A stretch of 64,000 nucleotides of DNA from an uncultured Eubacteriales bacterium (lineage in GTDB: Bacteria; Bacillota; Clostridia; Lachnospirales; Lachnospiraceae), in the NCBI GenBank assembly GCA_900539455.1, contig UQCD01000001.1, positions 62,001 to 126,000 on the forward strand, given 5' to 3'. Every line of letters begins with the position of its first letter. The first letter of the stretch is position 1. Shown piece by piece: positions 9,325 to 18,499 of this stretch. A model generated the notes under the pieces. It was not told where the DNA came from and searched no databases. It was given only the letters and a program-made list of their open reading frames with translations. A program made the position numbers and the translations under genes.

Positions 9325-10218
9325 TTATCTTATATGATTATGCGTAAATAAATGCTCCTGACAATACTCGTGATTTCCATTACATTTTGAACAATATCTG
9401 AAAGTTAAATCTGGGTCTGTTTCGCTTGTCCTTTTACAGATTTCACATTGGTGTATATTATTAGCAGGACGAATTTTATTAACCTTTGCTTTAAACTCTT
9501 TTCTGGTTTGTCTAGCTGCATAGGATAATCTTCTTCCTTTTTTTAATCCTATATAGTATAAAAAGAAATTAAGTAGTGCCAATGCGATATATATTCTATA
9601 GCACCATACATACTCCATCATTGCACTGCCATAGACTGTACCACTATATCCTCTTGCGGTTACACCAATAGCAATCATATCATAGCCTATTAATACTAAA
9701 TCTATGATTGCTAACCACTTAACCTTTACTGGCAAAATCATCATAAAATACACCTGCATTTCACCAAAAATGGTGGCAAAAGCAAGAAATGATGTAAGAT
9801 TTATATAATATGTGCTAATAGGAATACATACACCTCTTCCTTTAAGTGGACCAACAAAATAAGTTACTCCATATATAGCCAATGCTCCTATAACCATAAA
9901 TAGACAACCAGACAATATAAATAAATTATATCTAAATTTGCCCCAGACCTTTTCTAAATTTGTTCCTATCCAATAAAAAAACATAAACATAAAGATTATA
10001 AATATGTCTAGCTCTTGTGGTTTTGTACATACCCAGGTAAATATCCTCCAGACCTGACCTTCAAACACTAATTTGGGATCCATTACTAAATAGCTGTAAA
10101 ATGTAGGATTTACAAGTGAAGTCAGGTAACCTATACCATAAGCAATCAAAATATATAATGTTAGGTTTTTAATTGTAAATCTTCCGAACTTTTTCTCTAA
10201 TTTATCTATAAATGTCAT
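9325..10218 (-). CDS. Rhomboid-like membrane protein with C-terminal zinc-finger tail
   Basis: The 297-residue protein has about six membrane segments, with WRIFTWV near residue 57 and a region at about 145-180 (FLAFATIFGEMQVYFM, ILPVKVKWLA) resembling the rhomboid/derlin core. The catalytic GxSG motif of active rhomboid proteases is not visible, so it is likely an inactive rhomboid-type protein. The C-terminal tail is basic and then carries Cys/His clusters (CEICKR, CSKCNGNHEYC, EHLFTHNH), which suggest zinc binding in the cytoplasm. A GGAGGATAT box precedes the start. It is the most upstream gene in the minus-strand run leading to essC, but its link to that locus is only positional. Confidence 0.65.
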   Translation of the reverse strand: MTFIDKLEKKFGRFTIKNLTLYILIAYGIGYLTSLVNPTFYSYLVMDPKLVFEGQVWRIFTWVCTKPQELDIFIIFMFMFFYWIGTNLEKVWGKFRYNLFILSGCLFMVIGALAIYGVTYFVGPLKGRGVCIPISTYYINLTSFLAFATIFGEMQVYFMMILPVKVKWLAIIDLVLIGYDMIAIGVTARGYSGTVYGSAMMEYVWCYRIYIALALLNFFLYYIGLKKGRRLSYAARQTRKEFKAKVNKIRPANNIHQCEICKRTSETDPDLTFRYCSKCNGNHEYCQEHLFTHNHIR

Positions 10219-10523
10219 ATATCCTCCTGAATTTAAGCCTTATGCGTAAATATTACCCAAATATTTAAAATAAATTTCAAATCTGAATTTTTACTTCACA
10301 TAATACTATTTCTTTACTAAGCACAATTATATGTATTAAAAATATCTTTGTCAAATACATATTGTAATGTATACCTTTATACACTCTAATATATATTTAC
10401 ACAGTGTATCGCCTGTAATTGCTGATACACTGGATAAATACAATACAAAAAATTTATATTATCAAAAAATAATGTATTATTTATTATAATAGCAATAGCA
10501 GATTATATAATTTTTACTTTTTT
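10219..10523. other. AT-rich intergenic region with one hairpin
   Basis: No gene is visible in these 305 bases. The only structure seen is an inverted repeat at 10402-10432 (CAGTGTATC, 13-base loop, GATACACTG), which could end transcription of the LysM gene. It lacks a clear T-run. Confidence 0.4.
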
Positions 10524-10967
10524 TTATATATTTTTAATAATATCAGCAAACTTTCCAACTGTCATATTTTCAATATTTATAATATCTCCCAAATCTGTAT
10601 CTCTGCTAATTTTACCTGCCTCACGAATTTCTTCAAACTCCATATCATATTTTTCCTCTATTCCTTCATCTACATTTTTCTCTAAACTGTTACCTACATT
10701 ACGATTATCCCTGTTACTCATTTCTCTGTTCATATTATTTTCAAATCTATTAGGGTTATTATCATTTGCATATTCATTATATCTGCTTACAGGAATACAT
10801 ATTTTCTCCCCAATCATTAAATTATATGGATTTATCCCCCTGTTTTCCCTAATTATCATACCTACTGAAACATTATATTTCTTGCCTAATAAGTACAAAG
10901 TATCTCCCTCTACAACTTCATGCACTATTCCATTACAGCTTCTGCATCTGCATATATTATTATCCAT
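10524..10967 (-). CDS. LysM-domain protein
   Basis: The start chosen is the ATG of MDNNICRCRSCNG, which has an AGGTGAT box; a longer in-frame start lacks one. The 147-residue product begins with a CRCRSC cluster. A single LysM domain follows at about residues 15-62 (VHEVVEGDTLYLLGKKYNVS, then IRENRGINPYNLMIGEKICIPV), and the rest is an Asn/Glu-rich low-complexity tail. LysM domains bind N-acetylglucosamine in peptidoglycan or spore cortex. There is no signal peptide, so in a spore former a role inside the mother cell or spore is possible. It is divergent to the activase gene. Confidence 0.7.
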   Translation of the reverse strand: MDNNICRCRSCNGIVHEVVEGDTLYLLGKKYNVSVGMIIRENRGINPYNLMIGEKICIPVSRYNEYANDNNPNRFENNMNREMSNRDNRNVGNSLEKNVDEGIEEKYDMEFEEIREAGKISRDTDLGDIINIENMTVGKFADIIKNI

Positions 10968-11030
10968 AATATCACCTATAAATTTATTTCTATTTATAAT
11001 ATGCAATATTCATTAAAAATTACTACAATC

Positions 11031-11059
11031 TTGAAAATTTTTTCCTATTATAATATAAT
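11031..11059 (+). promoter_or_regulatory. Sigma-A type promoter of the activase gene
   Basis: A TTGAAA -35 box at 11031-11036 and a perfect TATAAT -10 box at 11054-11059 are separated by 17 bases. They lie about 45 bases upstream of the activase start codon. Confidence 0.7.
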
Positions 11060-11102
11060 ACATAGGATTGCCATAAACAGACAAAAGAAGGAGTCTTTTT
11101 AT

Positions 11103-14100
11103 ATGAAAAACAATTACAGACTGGGTATAGATATTGGTTCTACTACCGTTAAAATTGCAATTTTAGATGAAAATAATAATATAATTTTTTCAGATTACGA
11201 AAGACATTATGCCAATATACAGGAAACACTTGCTGCTCTTCTTATAAAGGCTCGTAAGGAAATTAACGAAAATATTACACTTATGCCTAGTATTACAGGC
11301 TCTGGTGGACTTACCTTATCAAAGCATTTAGATATTCCTTTTACTCAGGAGGTTGTAGCTGTAGCTACTGCACTTAATGATTATGCACCACAGACCGATG
11401 TTGCTATAGAGTTAGGTGGCGAAGATGCCAAAATCATTTACTTTACAAATGGTGTTGAGCAGCGTATGAATGGTATCTGTGCAGGTGGTACTGGTTCCTT
11501 TATTGACCAGATGGCTTCTTTATTACAGACAGATGCCACCGGACTTAATGAATATGCCAAAAACTATCAGGCTATATACCCTATTGCTGCCCGTTGTGGT
11601 GTTTTTGCAAAAACAGATATTCAGCCACTTATAAATGAAGGTGCAACTAAAGAAGATTTATCTGCTTCAATTTTTCAGGCAGTTGTTAATCAGACTATTA
11701 GTGGTCTTGCCTGTGGTAAACCTATCAGAGGAAATGTTGCATTTTTAGGTGGTCCACTGCACTTCCTGCCAGAGTTAAAAAATGCTTTTATCCGTACCTT
11801 AAAGCTTACTGATGAGCAGATAATTGCACCTGCCCATTCACATCTTTTTGCTGCAACAGGTTCAGCTATGAATGCCAAGGAGGATGTTACAGTAGCTATT
11901 GATGATTTAATCAAAAAGCTTTCAAATGGTATAAAAATGGAATTTGAAGTAAAAAGAATGGCTCCTCTTTTTGCTGACCATAAAGAATATACTGACTTTA
12001 TTAATAGACATAATGAACACTGTGTTAAAACAGGTGATTTAAGTACATATAAAGGAAATCTTTTCTTAGGTGTTGATGCCGGTTCAACAACAACTAAGGT
12101 TGCATTAGTAGGCGAGGATGGCTCACTACTTTATTCCTTCTACTCAAGCAATAATGGAAGTCCACTTGCTACAACCATAAAATCTATAAAAGAGATATAT
12201 TCACTTCTTCCTAAGGATGCCCGCATTGTATATTCATGTTCAACAGGATACGGCGAACATCTTATTAAAGCTGCCCTTATGCTTGATGAAGGCGAAGTAG
12301 AAACAGTTTCCCATTATACTGCTGCTTCCTTCTTTGAGCCGGAGGTTGATTGTATCCTGGACATTGGTGGTCAGGATATGAAATGTATCCGTATCAAAAA
12401 TAATACAGTTGACAGCGTTCAGTTAAATGAGGCTTGTTCCTCAGGCTGTGGTTCATTTATTGAAACCTTTGCAAAATCTCTTAACTACTCTGTTCAGGAT
12501 TTTGCAAAGGCAGCTCTCTTTGCAAAAAATCCTATTGATTTAGGAACAAGATGTACTGTATTTATGAATTCAAATGTAAAACAGGCACAAAAGGAAGGCG
12601 CTACTGTTGAAGATATTTCTGCTGGTCTTGCTTACTCTGTTATTAAAAATGCCTTATTTAAGGTTATTAAGCTTACAGATGCAAAGGACTTAGGTAAAAA
12701 AATCGTTGTACAGGGTGGTACCTTCTACAATGACGCTGTACTTAGAAGCTTTGAAAAGATTGCAGGCTGTAATGCTGTTCGTCCTGATATTGCTGGTATT
12801 ATGGGTGCGTTTGGTGCTGCTCTTATTGCCAGAGATCGTTTTGAAGAAGGAAAACAGTCTACAATGCTTTCTATTGAAGACATAAACAACCTTAAATTTG
12901 AAACAACTATGGCTAGATGTAAGGGCTGTACAAATAGCTGTCTGCTTACAATAAACAGATTTACTGGCGGCAGACAATATATTACTGGCAATAGATGTGA
13001 AAGAGGTATTGGAAAGGCTAAAAATGCTAACAACATTCCTAACCTTTTTGAATATAAAAATAAATTAATATTTGGCTATGAATCTCTTACAGAGGATCAG
13101 GCTGTCAGAGGCACAGTAGGTATTCCTAGAGTGCTTAATATGTATGAAAACTATCCTTTCTGGGCAACCTTCTTTAAGGAATTAGGCTTTAGAGTTGTTT
13201 TATCACCTGTATCTACAAGAAAGATATACGAATTAGGTATAGAATCAATTCCTAGTGAATCAGAATGTTACCCTGCTAAGCTTGCCCATGGTCATGTTTC
13301 ATGGCTTATTAAAAACGGTATTAAGTTTATTTTCTACCCTTGCGTACCTTATGAAAGAAATGAAACACCAGATGCAAACAATCACTTCAACTGTCCTATT
13401 GTTACCTCTTATGCTGAAAACATTAAGAATAATGTTGAGGAGCTTAAAGCTGATGATATTAAATTTATGAACCCATTTATGGCGTTTACTAATTATGATG
13501 TGCTTTCAAGCAGATTAGTTGACATCTTTACAAAAGAATTTGATATACCAAAGTCAGAAATACTTAATGCAGCCTCAAAGGGCTTTGAAGAATTAGAGGC
13601 TGTTAAGAGGGATATTCAAAAGAAGGGTGAAGAAACCATTAAATATCTTGATGAAACAGGAAAGCGTGGTATTGTTCTGGCAGGCAGACCATACCATATT
13701 GATCCTGAAATAAACCACGGTATTCCTGAGCTTATTACCTCTTATGGTATTGCAGTGCTTACTGAGGATAGTGTTTCACACCTTGCAACAGTTGAGCGTC
13801 CACTTATTGTTATGGATCAGTGGATGTATCATTCAAGACTTTACAGAGCTGCTAATTATGTAAAAACCAAAGAGAATTTGGATATTATCCAGCTTAACTC
13901 CTTTGGCTGTGGTCTTGACGCTGTTACAACTGACTGTGTTAATGATATACTTTCTAAATCAGGTAAAATATATACTGTTTTAAAAATCGATGAGGTAAAC
14001 AATTTAGGTGCAGCCAGAATAAGAATAAGATCTCTTATTTCTGCCTTAAATGTTAGAGAAAAGAAGAAAACCCAAAGAACTATACTTCCTTCTAATATTA

Positions 14101-15377
14101 ACCGTGTAGAGTATACAACTGAAATGCAGCAGGCAGGCTATACTCTCCTTACTCCTCAGATGTCGCCTATACATTTTGAGCTGTTAGAGCCAGCCTTAAA
14201 GACACAGGGACTTAATGTTAAAATATTACAACAAAATACTAAGGACCCTGATTATAAAACAAAATGTAAAAACGCAGTTGATATTGGTCTTAAATATGTA
14301 AACAATGATGCGTGCTACCCTTCTCTTATTGTAGTTGGTATGATAATGGAGGCATTACTTTCAGGCGAATACGACCTTAATAAAACAGCCGTTGTAATGA
14401 CACAAACTGGTGGTGGCTGCAGAGCATCAAATTATGTTGGATTTATTCGTAGAGCTTTAGAAAAAGCTGGTATGTCACAAATTCCTGTTATATCTCTTAG
14501 TGTACAGGGACTTGAGAAAAACAGTGGTTTCAAAATAACACCTAAACTAGCTGTAAAAGGTATGCAGGCACTTATTTATGGTGATGTATTTATGAGAGTG
14601 CTTTACAGAATGCGACCTTACGAATTAGAAAAAGGCTCTGCTGATGCTCTCCACGAAAAATGGGTTAAGAAATGTATTAGTGACCTTACCAAAAAAGGAT
14701 ATGGTATGAAAGCCTTTAAGAAAAACCTTAAAGGTATTGTAAGAGATTTTGATGCTCTTCCAATCGATGAAAACCTTAAAAAGCCTAGAGTTGGTATTGT
14801 TGGAGAAATCCTTGTAAAATTCCTCCCTTCTGCAAATAACTATTTAGTTGAATTGCTTGAAGCTGAAGGTGCAGAAGCTGTTATGCCAGATATGCTTGAC
14901 TTCTTCTTATACTCCTTCTACAACTCAAATTTCAAGGCAGAAAATTTAGGTATGTCTAAAAAGACTGCTAAACTGTCAAATATTGGTATTAAACTTCTTG
15001 AACACCTTAGAAAGCCAGTTACTAAGGAATGTTTACGCAGCAGGCATTTTGACAGACCTGCTGATATTAGACAACTGGCAGCTATGGCAAGTGATATAGT
15101 TTCTGTAGGTAATCAAACTGGTGAAGGTTGGTTCTTAACAGGTGAAATGCTTGAATTAATACACAACAATGTTCCAAATATTGTTTGTGCCCAGCCTTTC
15201 GGTTGTCTGCCAAACCATGTTGTAGGAAAGGGTGTAATTAAAGAAATCAGACTTGAGCATCCTGATGCAAATATTGTAGCTGTCGATTATGACCCAGGTG
15301 CTTCTGAGGTTAATCAGCTTAACAGAATTAAATTAATGCTTGCAACTGCAAACAAAAACATATTGCCTAAAAAATAA
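11103..15377 (+). CDS. 2-hydroxyacyl-CoA dehydratase activase, fused large form (1424 aa)
   Basis: The start is the ATG of MKNNYRLGIDIGSTTVKIA, preceded by GAAGGAG. Two BadF/BadG/HgdC-type ATPase domains follow in tandem. The first (1-260) has GIDIGSTTVK and the CAGGTGSFIDQ cluster region; the second (320-590) has GVDAGSTTTK and CSSGCGSFIE. In this family paired Cys residues of the dimer hold a [4Fe-4S] cluster, and ATP hydrolysis drives one electron into the dehydratase. From about residue 660 come DUF2229-like and HgdB-like regions (VGIPRVLNMYENYPFW, ESECYPAKLAHGHV). No separate dehydratase subunits lie next to it. Large fused forms occur widely in Clostridia, and their substrate is not known from sequence. 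Confidence 0.88.
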   Translation: MKNNYRLGIDIGSTTVKIAILDENNNIIFSDYERHYANIQETLAALLIKARKEINENITLMPSITGSGGLTLSKHLDIPFTQEVVAVATALNDYAPQTDVAIELGGEDAKIIYFTNGVEQRMNGICAGGTGSFIDQMASLLQTDATGLNEYAKNYQAIYPIAARCGVFAKTDIQPLINEGATKEDLSASIFQAVVNQTISGLACGKPIRGNVAFLGGPLHFLPELKNAFIRTLKLTDEQIIAPAHSHLFAATGSAMNAKEDVTVAIDDLIKKLSNGIKMEFEVKRMAPLFADHKEYTDFINRHNEHCVKTGDLSTYKGNLFLGVDAGSTTTKVALVGEDGSLLYSFYSSNNGSPLATTIKSIKEIYSLLPKDARIVYSCSTGYGEHLIKAALMLDEGEVETVSHYTAASFFEPEVDCILDIGGQDMKCIRIKNNTVDSVQLNEACSSGCGSFIETFAKSLNYSVQDFAKAALFAKNPIDLGTRCTVFMNSNVKQAQKEGATVEDISAGLAYSVIKNALFKVIKLTDAKDLGKKIVVQGGTFYNDAVLRSFEKIAGCNAVRPDIAGIMGAFGAALIARDRFEEGKQSTMLSIEDINNLKFETTMARCKGCTNSCLLTINRFTGGRQYITGNRCERGIGKAKNANNIPNLFEYKNKLIFGYESLTEDQAVRGTVGIPRVLNMYENYPFWATFFKELGFRVVLSPVSTRKIYELGIESIPSESECYPAKLAHGHVSWLIKNGIKFIFYPCVPYERNETPDANNHFNCPIVTSYAENIKNNVEELKADDIKFMNPFMAFTNYDVLSSRLVDIFTKEFDIPKSEILNAASKGFEELEAVKRDIQKKGEETIKYLDETGKRGIVLAGRPYHIDPEINHGIPELITSYGIAVLTEDSVSHLATVERPLIVMDQWMYHSRLYRAANYVKTKENLDIIQLNSFGCGLDAVTTDCVNDILSKSGKIYTVLKIDEVNNLGAARIRIRSLISALNVREKKKTQRTILPSNINRVEYTTEMQQAGYTLLTPQMSPIHFELLEPALKTQGLNVKILQQNTKDPDYKTKCKNAVDIGLKYVNNDACYPSLIVVGMIMEALLSGEYDLNKTAVVMTQTGGGCRASNYVGFIRRALEKAGMSQIPVISLSVQGLEKNSGFKITPKLAVKGMQALIYGDVFMRVLYRMRPYELEKGSADALHEKWVKKCISDLTKKGYGMKAFKKNLKGIVRDFDALPIDENLKKPRVGIVGEILVKFLPSANNYLVELLEAEGAEAVMPDMLDFFLYSFYNSNFKAENLGMSKKTAKLSNIGIKLLEHLRKPVTKECLRSRHFDRPADIRQLAAMASDIVSVGNQTGEGWFLTGEMLELIHNNVPNIVCAQPFGCLPNHVVGKGVIKEIRLEHPDANIVAVDYDPGASEVNQLNRIKLMLATANKNILPKK

Positions 15378-15395
15378 TTAAGCCGTAAACCAATT

Positions 15396-15454
15396 AAACA
15401 AATGGTGTAAAGAAATAGCTTTAACGACTATCTCTTTACACCATTTGTTTTTAT
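15396..15454. terminator. Bidirectional terminator shared by activase and ung
   Basis: A 23-base arm (15396-15418) pairs with 15427-15450, and a T-run follows on the plus strand. A-rich sequence at the other edge gives Ts on the minus strand. The last codons and stop of ung lie inside the right arm. Confidence 0.85.
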
Positions 15455-16123
15455 ATTTTCTATTTGCCAGTCAATAGGCTCCAGTCCATTGGCAATTAAA
15501 AATTCATTGGCTTTGCTAAAATGTTTACATCCGAAAAATCCTCGATATGCTGAAAGAGGGCTTGGATGTGGAGCTTTTAGTAAAAGCTGTTTTTTATTTT
15601 GTACCACCATTGCTTTTTTTTCTGCTGGCTTTCCCCACAATAAATATACGATTGGCCTGTCCTCATTAGCAAGTATTCTGATTACTGCATCAGTAAACTC
15701 CTCCCAGCCTAGTCCTTGATGTGAAAACGCCTGATGTGCTCTGACAGTAAGCACTGAATTCAACATTAACACGCCCTGTTTTGCCCACTTTACAAGGTAT
15801 CCGTTATCTGGTATGTAACATCCTAAATCACTCTGCAGTTCCTTATATATATTAAGTAATGAAGGTGGAATTTCAACCTGTGGCTTAACCGAAAAGGATA
15901 ATCCATGTGCCTGATTTACATTATGATATGGATCCTGTCCTATAATTACCACCTTTACCCTAGATAATGGTGTCAGCTCAAAGGCTGTAAATATTTCATC
16001 TGCTGGTGGATAGACAACATGCTCACTATATTCTTTTTTTATATTCTTATACAAATTAATGTAATAAGGCTTTTTAAATTCTGGTTTTAAAGGTTCTAAC
16101 CAATCATTACTAATTGCTGCCAT
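15428..16123 (-). CDS. ung: Uracil-DNA glycosylase, family 1
   Basis: The enzyme removes uracil from DNA, the first step of base-excision repair after cytosine deamination or dUMP misincorporation. The 231-residue length is normal. The catalytic water-activating motif GQDPYH is at about residues 63-68, followed by AHGLSFSV, and the DNA-intercalating HPSPLS motif is near residue 188. Its final codons (KTNGVKR) form part of the terminator hairpin it shares with the convergent activase gene. The downstream gene on its own strand ends there, so it is probably expressed alone. Confidence 0.95.
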   Translation of the reverse strand: MAAISNDWLEPLKPEFKKPYYINLYKNIKKEYSEHVVYPPADEIFTAFELTPLSRVKVVIIGQDPYHNVNQAHGLSFSVKPQVEIPPSLLNIYKELQSDLGCYIPDNGYLVKWAKQGVLMLNSVLTVRAHQAFSHQGLGWEEFTDAVIRILANEDRPIVYLLWGKPAEKKAMVVQNKKQLLLKAPHPSPLSAYRGFFGCKHFSKANEFLIANGLEPIDWQIENIKTNGVKR

Positions 16124-16171
16124 AACAATACCTATATTACCTTTCTTACTTCAAATAATTATAAGCTAAGC

Positions 16172-16933
16172 CTATAATCTGACCGAAACACCTTGGCTGC
16201 TTAAGTATTCCTTTAAATCCTTAATTTCCAGCTCCTTGTAATGGAATAAAGAGGCTGCTAAGGCAGCGTCTGCATTCCCCTTTGTAAGCGCCTCGTAAAA
16301 ATGCTCCTTAGTTCCTGCTCCACCTGAAGCAATTACAGGAATATTAACTACGCTTGATACTGCATTTGTAAGTTCAATATCATATCCATTTTTTGTGCCA
16401 TCGCAGTCCATACTTGTAAGAAGTATTTCTCCTGCACCTAGTTCACATACCTTTTTTGCCCATTCTACAGCATCAATTCCTGTATCCAGGCGGCCACCGT
16501 GTTTAAATATATTCCAGCCGGAATTATCACTTCTTCTTTTAGCATCAATGGCGACAACAACACATTGACTGCCAAATTTATAGGCTGCATCTGCAACTAA
16601 TCTTGGATTATCAATAGCAGCAGAATTTACTGCCACTTTATCAGCACCCTCTCTAAGTATTTCCTTAAAATCGTCTACAGTTCTAATACCACCACCTACA
16701 GTAAATGGTATAAAAACATTTTCAGCAACCTTTCTAACCATATCTACTACTGTTTTTCTATGGTCGCTTGAGGCTGTAATATCCAAAAATACCAGTTCGT
16801 CTGCCCCAGCCTTATCATATGCCTTTGCAACCTCTACAGGGTCACCTGCATCTTTCAAATTAACAAAATTTATTCCCTTAACTACTCTGTTATTATCTAC
16901 ATCTAAACATGGAATAATTCTCTTTGTAAACAT
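16172..16933 (-). CDS. hisF: Imidazole glycerol phosphate synthase, cyclase subunit
   Basis: HisF uses ammonia delivered by HisH to convert PRFAR to imidazole glycerol phosphate and AICAR, in histidine synthesis. The 253-residue protein shows the (beta-alpha)8 barrel landmarks: the N-terminal KRIIPCLDVDNNRVVKG with the catalytic Asp, the phosphate-binding FTVGGGIRTVDD, the second catalytic Asp in MDCDGTKNGYD, and VIASGGAGTKEHF. It starts 12 bases after the hisH stop, so the pair is co-transcribed. No other his genes are in the window. Confidence 0.96.
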   Translation of the reverse strand: MFTKRIIPCLDVDNNRVVKGINFVNLKDAGDPVEVAKAYDKAGADELVFLDITASSDHRKTVVDMVRKVAENVFIPFTVGGGIRTVDDFKEILREGADKVAVNSAAIDNPRLVADAAYKFGSQCVVVAIDAKRRSDNSGWNIFKHGGRLDTGIDAVEWAKKVCELGAGEILLTSMDCDGTKNGYDIELTNAVSSVVNIPVIASGGAGTKEHFYEALTKGNADAALAASLFHYKELEIKDLKEYLSSQGVSVRL

Positions 16934-16945
16934 ATTGGCACCTCT

Positions 16946-17551
16946 TTATAGCTTTGCAAAATTATCTAATATTTTAAGTCCAATATCACCACTTTTTTCA
17001 GGGTGAAACTGACACGCAAAAATATTATCTTTTTCAACCGATGCGTGAATATTTGTGCTGTAATTTGTTACAGCTTTTACAATACTTTCGTCCTGTGCCT
17101 CTAAATAATATGAATGAACAAAGTAAACATAAGCTTCATTAGGAATATCCTTAAACAATCTTCCATCCGGCTTTATATCTATAGAATTCCAACCAATATG
17201 AGGTATTTTAAGGCCTGCCTTGTCCGGGATTTTTTTAATGCTGCCGTCTAATATTCCAAGCCCTGCCACTCCCTTTGACTCATCACTATTTTTAAATAAT
17301 AGCTGTAAGCCTAAGCAAATACCTAAAAATGGAATTTGTTTTTCGCAGACCTGATTTATTGTGTCAATTAAACCGTATTTTTTTAATTTTTCCATCGCGT
17401 CGCCAAAACTGCCAACACCGGGTAAAATAACCTTATCTGCTGATAATATTGTATCCTTATCTCTGGTCACTATATTGTCCTGTCCTAAAAAGGTCAGTGC
17501 TTTTTCAACACTTTTAAGATTTCCAGCATCATAATCAATTATTGCAATCAT
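16946..17551 (-). CDS. hisH: Imidazole glycerol phosphate synthase, glutamine amidotransferase subunit
   Basis: HisH hydrolyses glutamine and channels ammonia to HisF. The start chosen is the ATG of MIAIIDYDAGNL, preceded by AGGAGA; a longer in-frame start lacks a ribosome site. The 201-residue class-I amidotransferase has the oxyanion strand PGVGSFG, the nucleophile elbow GICLGLQLL, and the catalytic His/Glu in CQFHPEKSG. It directly precedes hisF. Confidence 0.95.
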   Translation of the reverse strand: MIAIIDYDAGNLKSVEKALTFLGQDNIVTRDKDTILSADKVILPGVGSFGDAMEKLKKYGLIDTINQVCEKQIPFLGICLGLQLLFKNSDESKGVAGLGILDGSIKKIPDKAGLKIPHIGWNSIDIKPDGRLFKDIPNEAYVYFVHSYYLEAQDESIVKAVTNYSTNIHASVEKDNIFACQFHPEKSGDIGLKILDNFAKL

Positions 17552-18002
17552 AGTCTTTTTTCTCCTAAACATAGACATTTTAAACAAAACATCTTCTGTT
17601 TCAAATATTATTATATGTCATTTTGTTACAAATTATTATATGTTGTTACAGTCTTTTTTACATTGTAATTAGTAAATACTTTCTTTTTCTAAGGTGTTTA
17701 GAAATGTGAACATTTATTATTGTATCATATAATAAGCACATTGTCGATTTGCTTACTATATTTGTTGTTCTAATTTGTTAATAAATTTTTCAGATTAATA
17801 TGGAGCTTTTTTACTTGAAGCTAAAGCTTACCTTAAACTCGCCCGTATAACAGGTGAGTTATTTTTAAGCAAATACAAAAAATAGCATCTCACTCTTCCA
17901 AAAGTAGATGCTATTTCAAATTTACTATATATAGGTGTGTCTTTTGCCATCACTCCATATAGATAAATCTGTTTCGCCTTTGATTATTTTATGTACATAT
18001 CA
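17552..18002. other. Intergenic region with hairpins and an orphan coding-like fragment
   Basis: Upstream of hisH two similar segments begin TGTAACA and contain ATATAATAAT (about 17602-17650), a possible duplicated promoter or operator. On the plus strand, 17799-17885 reads YGAFLLEAKAYLKLARITGE and continues to a normal-looking Lys-rich end and stop, with no start codon; it could be the 3' remnant of a lost gene. Two hairpins follow, at about 17838-17862 and 17880-17915. Confidence 0.4.
17880..17916. terminator. Hairpin, likely terminator
   Basis: The arms AAATAGCATCT and AGATGCTATTT can pair around a loop of about 14 bases. It could end transcription coming from the minus-strand genes at 18003 and above. 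Confidence 0.5.
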
Positions 18003-18417
18003 TTACCATTCATAGCCACAGCTTTTACATTTCATTGTCTTACCTGCATTATCACCTGATGAACCCAAACAATCCTGAGAATAACCGCTTAACGCCTGAT
18101 ATTTTCTGAACATTAGTTGAACCACAAGTTGGACATTTAGTGTTGTAATATTGTGAGCCTATTGTTTGTGTATTTTCTTCTTTTTGCCCATTTGACTGCA
18201 CTGACAGAGGAGTATCGTTTTGCCAGATAGCATTTTCATTTTCATCTTTGTCAATATCTGCTACAACACCTATATCTGTAAATACTTTTTTTACTCTTGT
18301 AGCTTCTGAATAAACCAATCCAGTCATAATAACACTTGGAACATTTTCTACAAAGCTTCTTGCTTGTGGCAAACTAACACCTTTACACATATCTTTAATA
18401 GTTTTTATAGTTTGCAT
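18003..18417 (-). pseudogene. L7/L12-like domain plus zinc ribbon, probably frameshifted
   Basis: Residues 1-50 from the first ATG resemble the C-terminal domain of ribosomal protein L7/L12 (IKTIKDMCKGVSLPQARSFV and ATRVKKVFTDIGVVADI). A first zinc knuckle, CPTCGSTNVQKISG, and a GLFGF segment follow. The open frame then stops at 18052. In the next frame the sequence continues GDNAGKTMKCKSCGYEW to a stop at 18003, exactly the missing second knuckle and end. A two-base loss near 18058 would explain this. Coding-like sequence (KKDFDALINLLKSVPVETK) also runs upstream of the ATG at 18417 without any ATG, GTG or TTG start. The gene is therefore probably inactive, unless an unusual start is used. 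A product of 121 residues from 18052-18417 is the alternative. Confidence 0.6.
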
Positions 18418-18499
18418 CTTTGTTTCTACAGGTACACTTTTTAAAAGATTTATTAAAGCATCAAAATCTTTTTTATAACTTATTCTTTTTCTTATTCTT

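Noticed and set aside
10920..11102. Upstream in-frame extension of the activase by 61 codons
   Set aside because: It overlaps the divergent LysM gene and the promoter, and the ATG at 11103 has a good ribosome site and the conserved family start.
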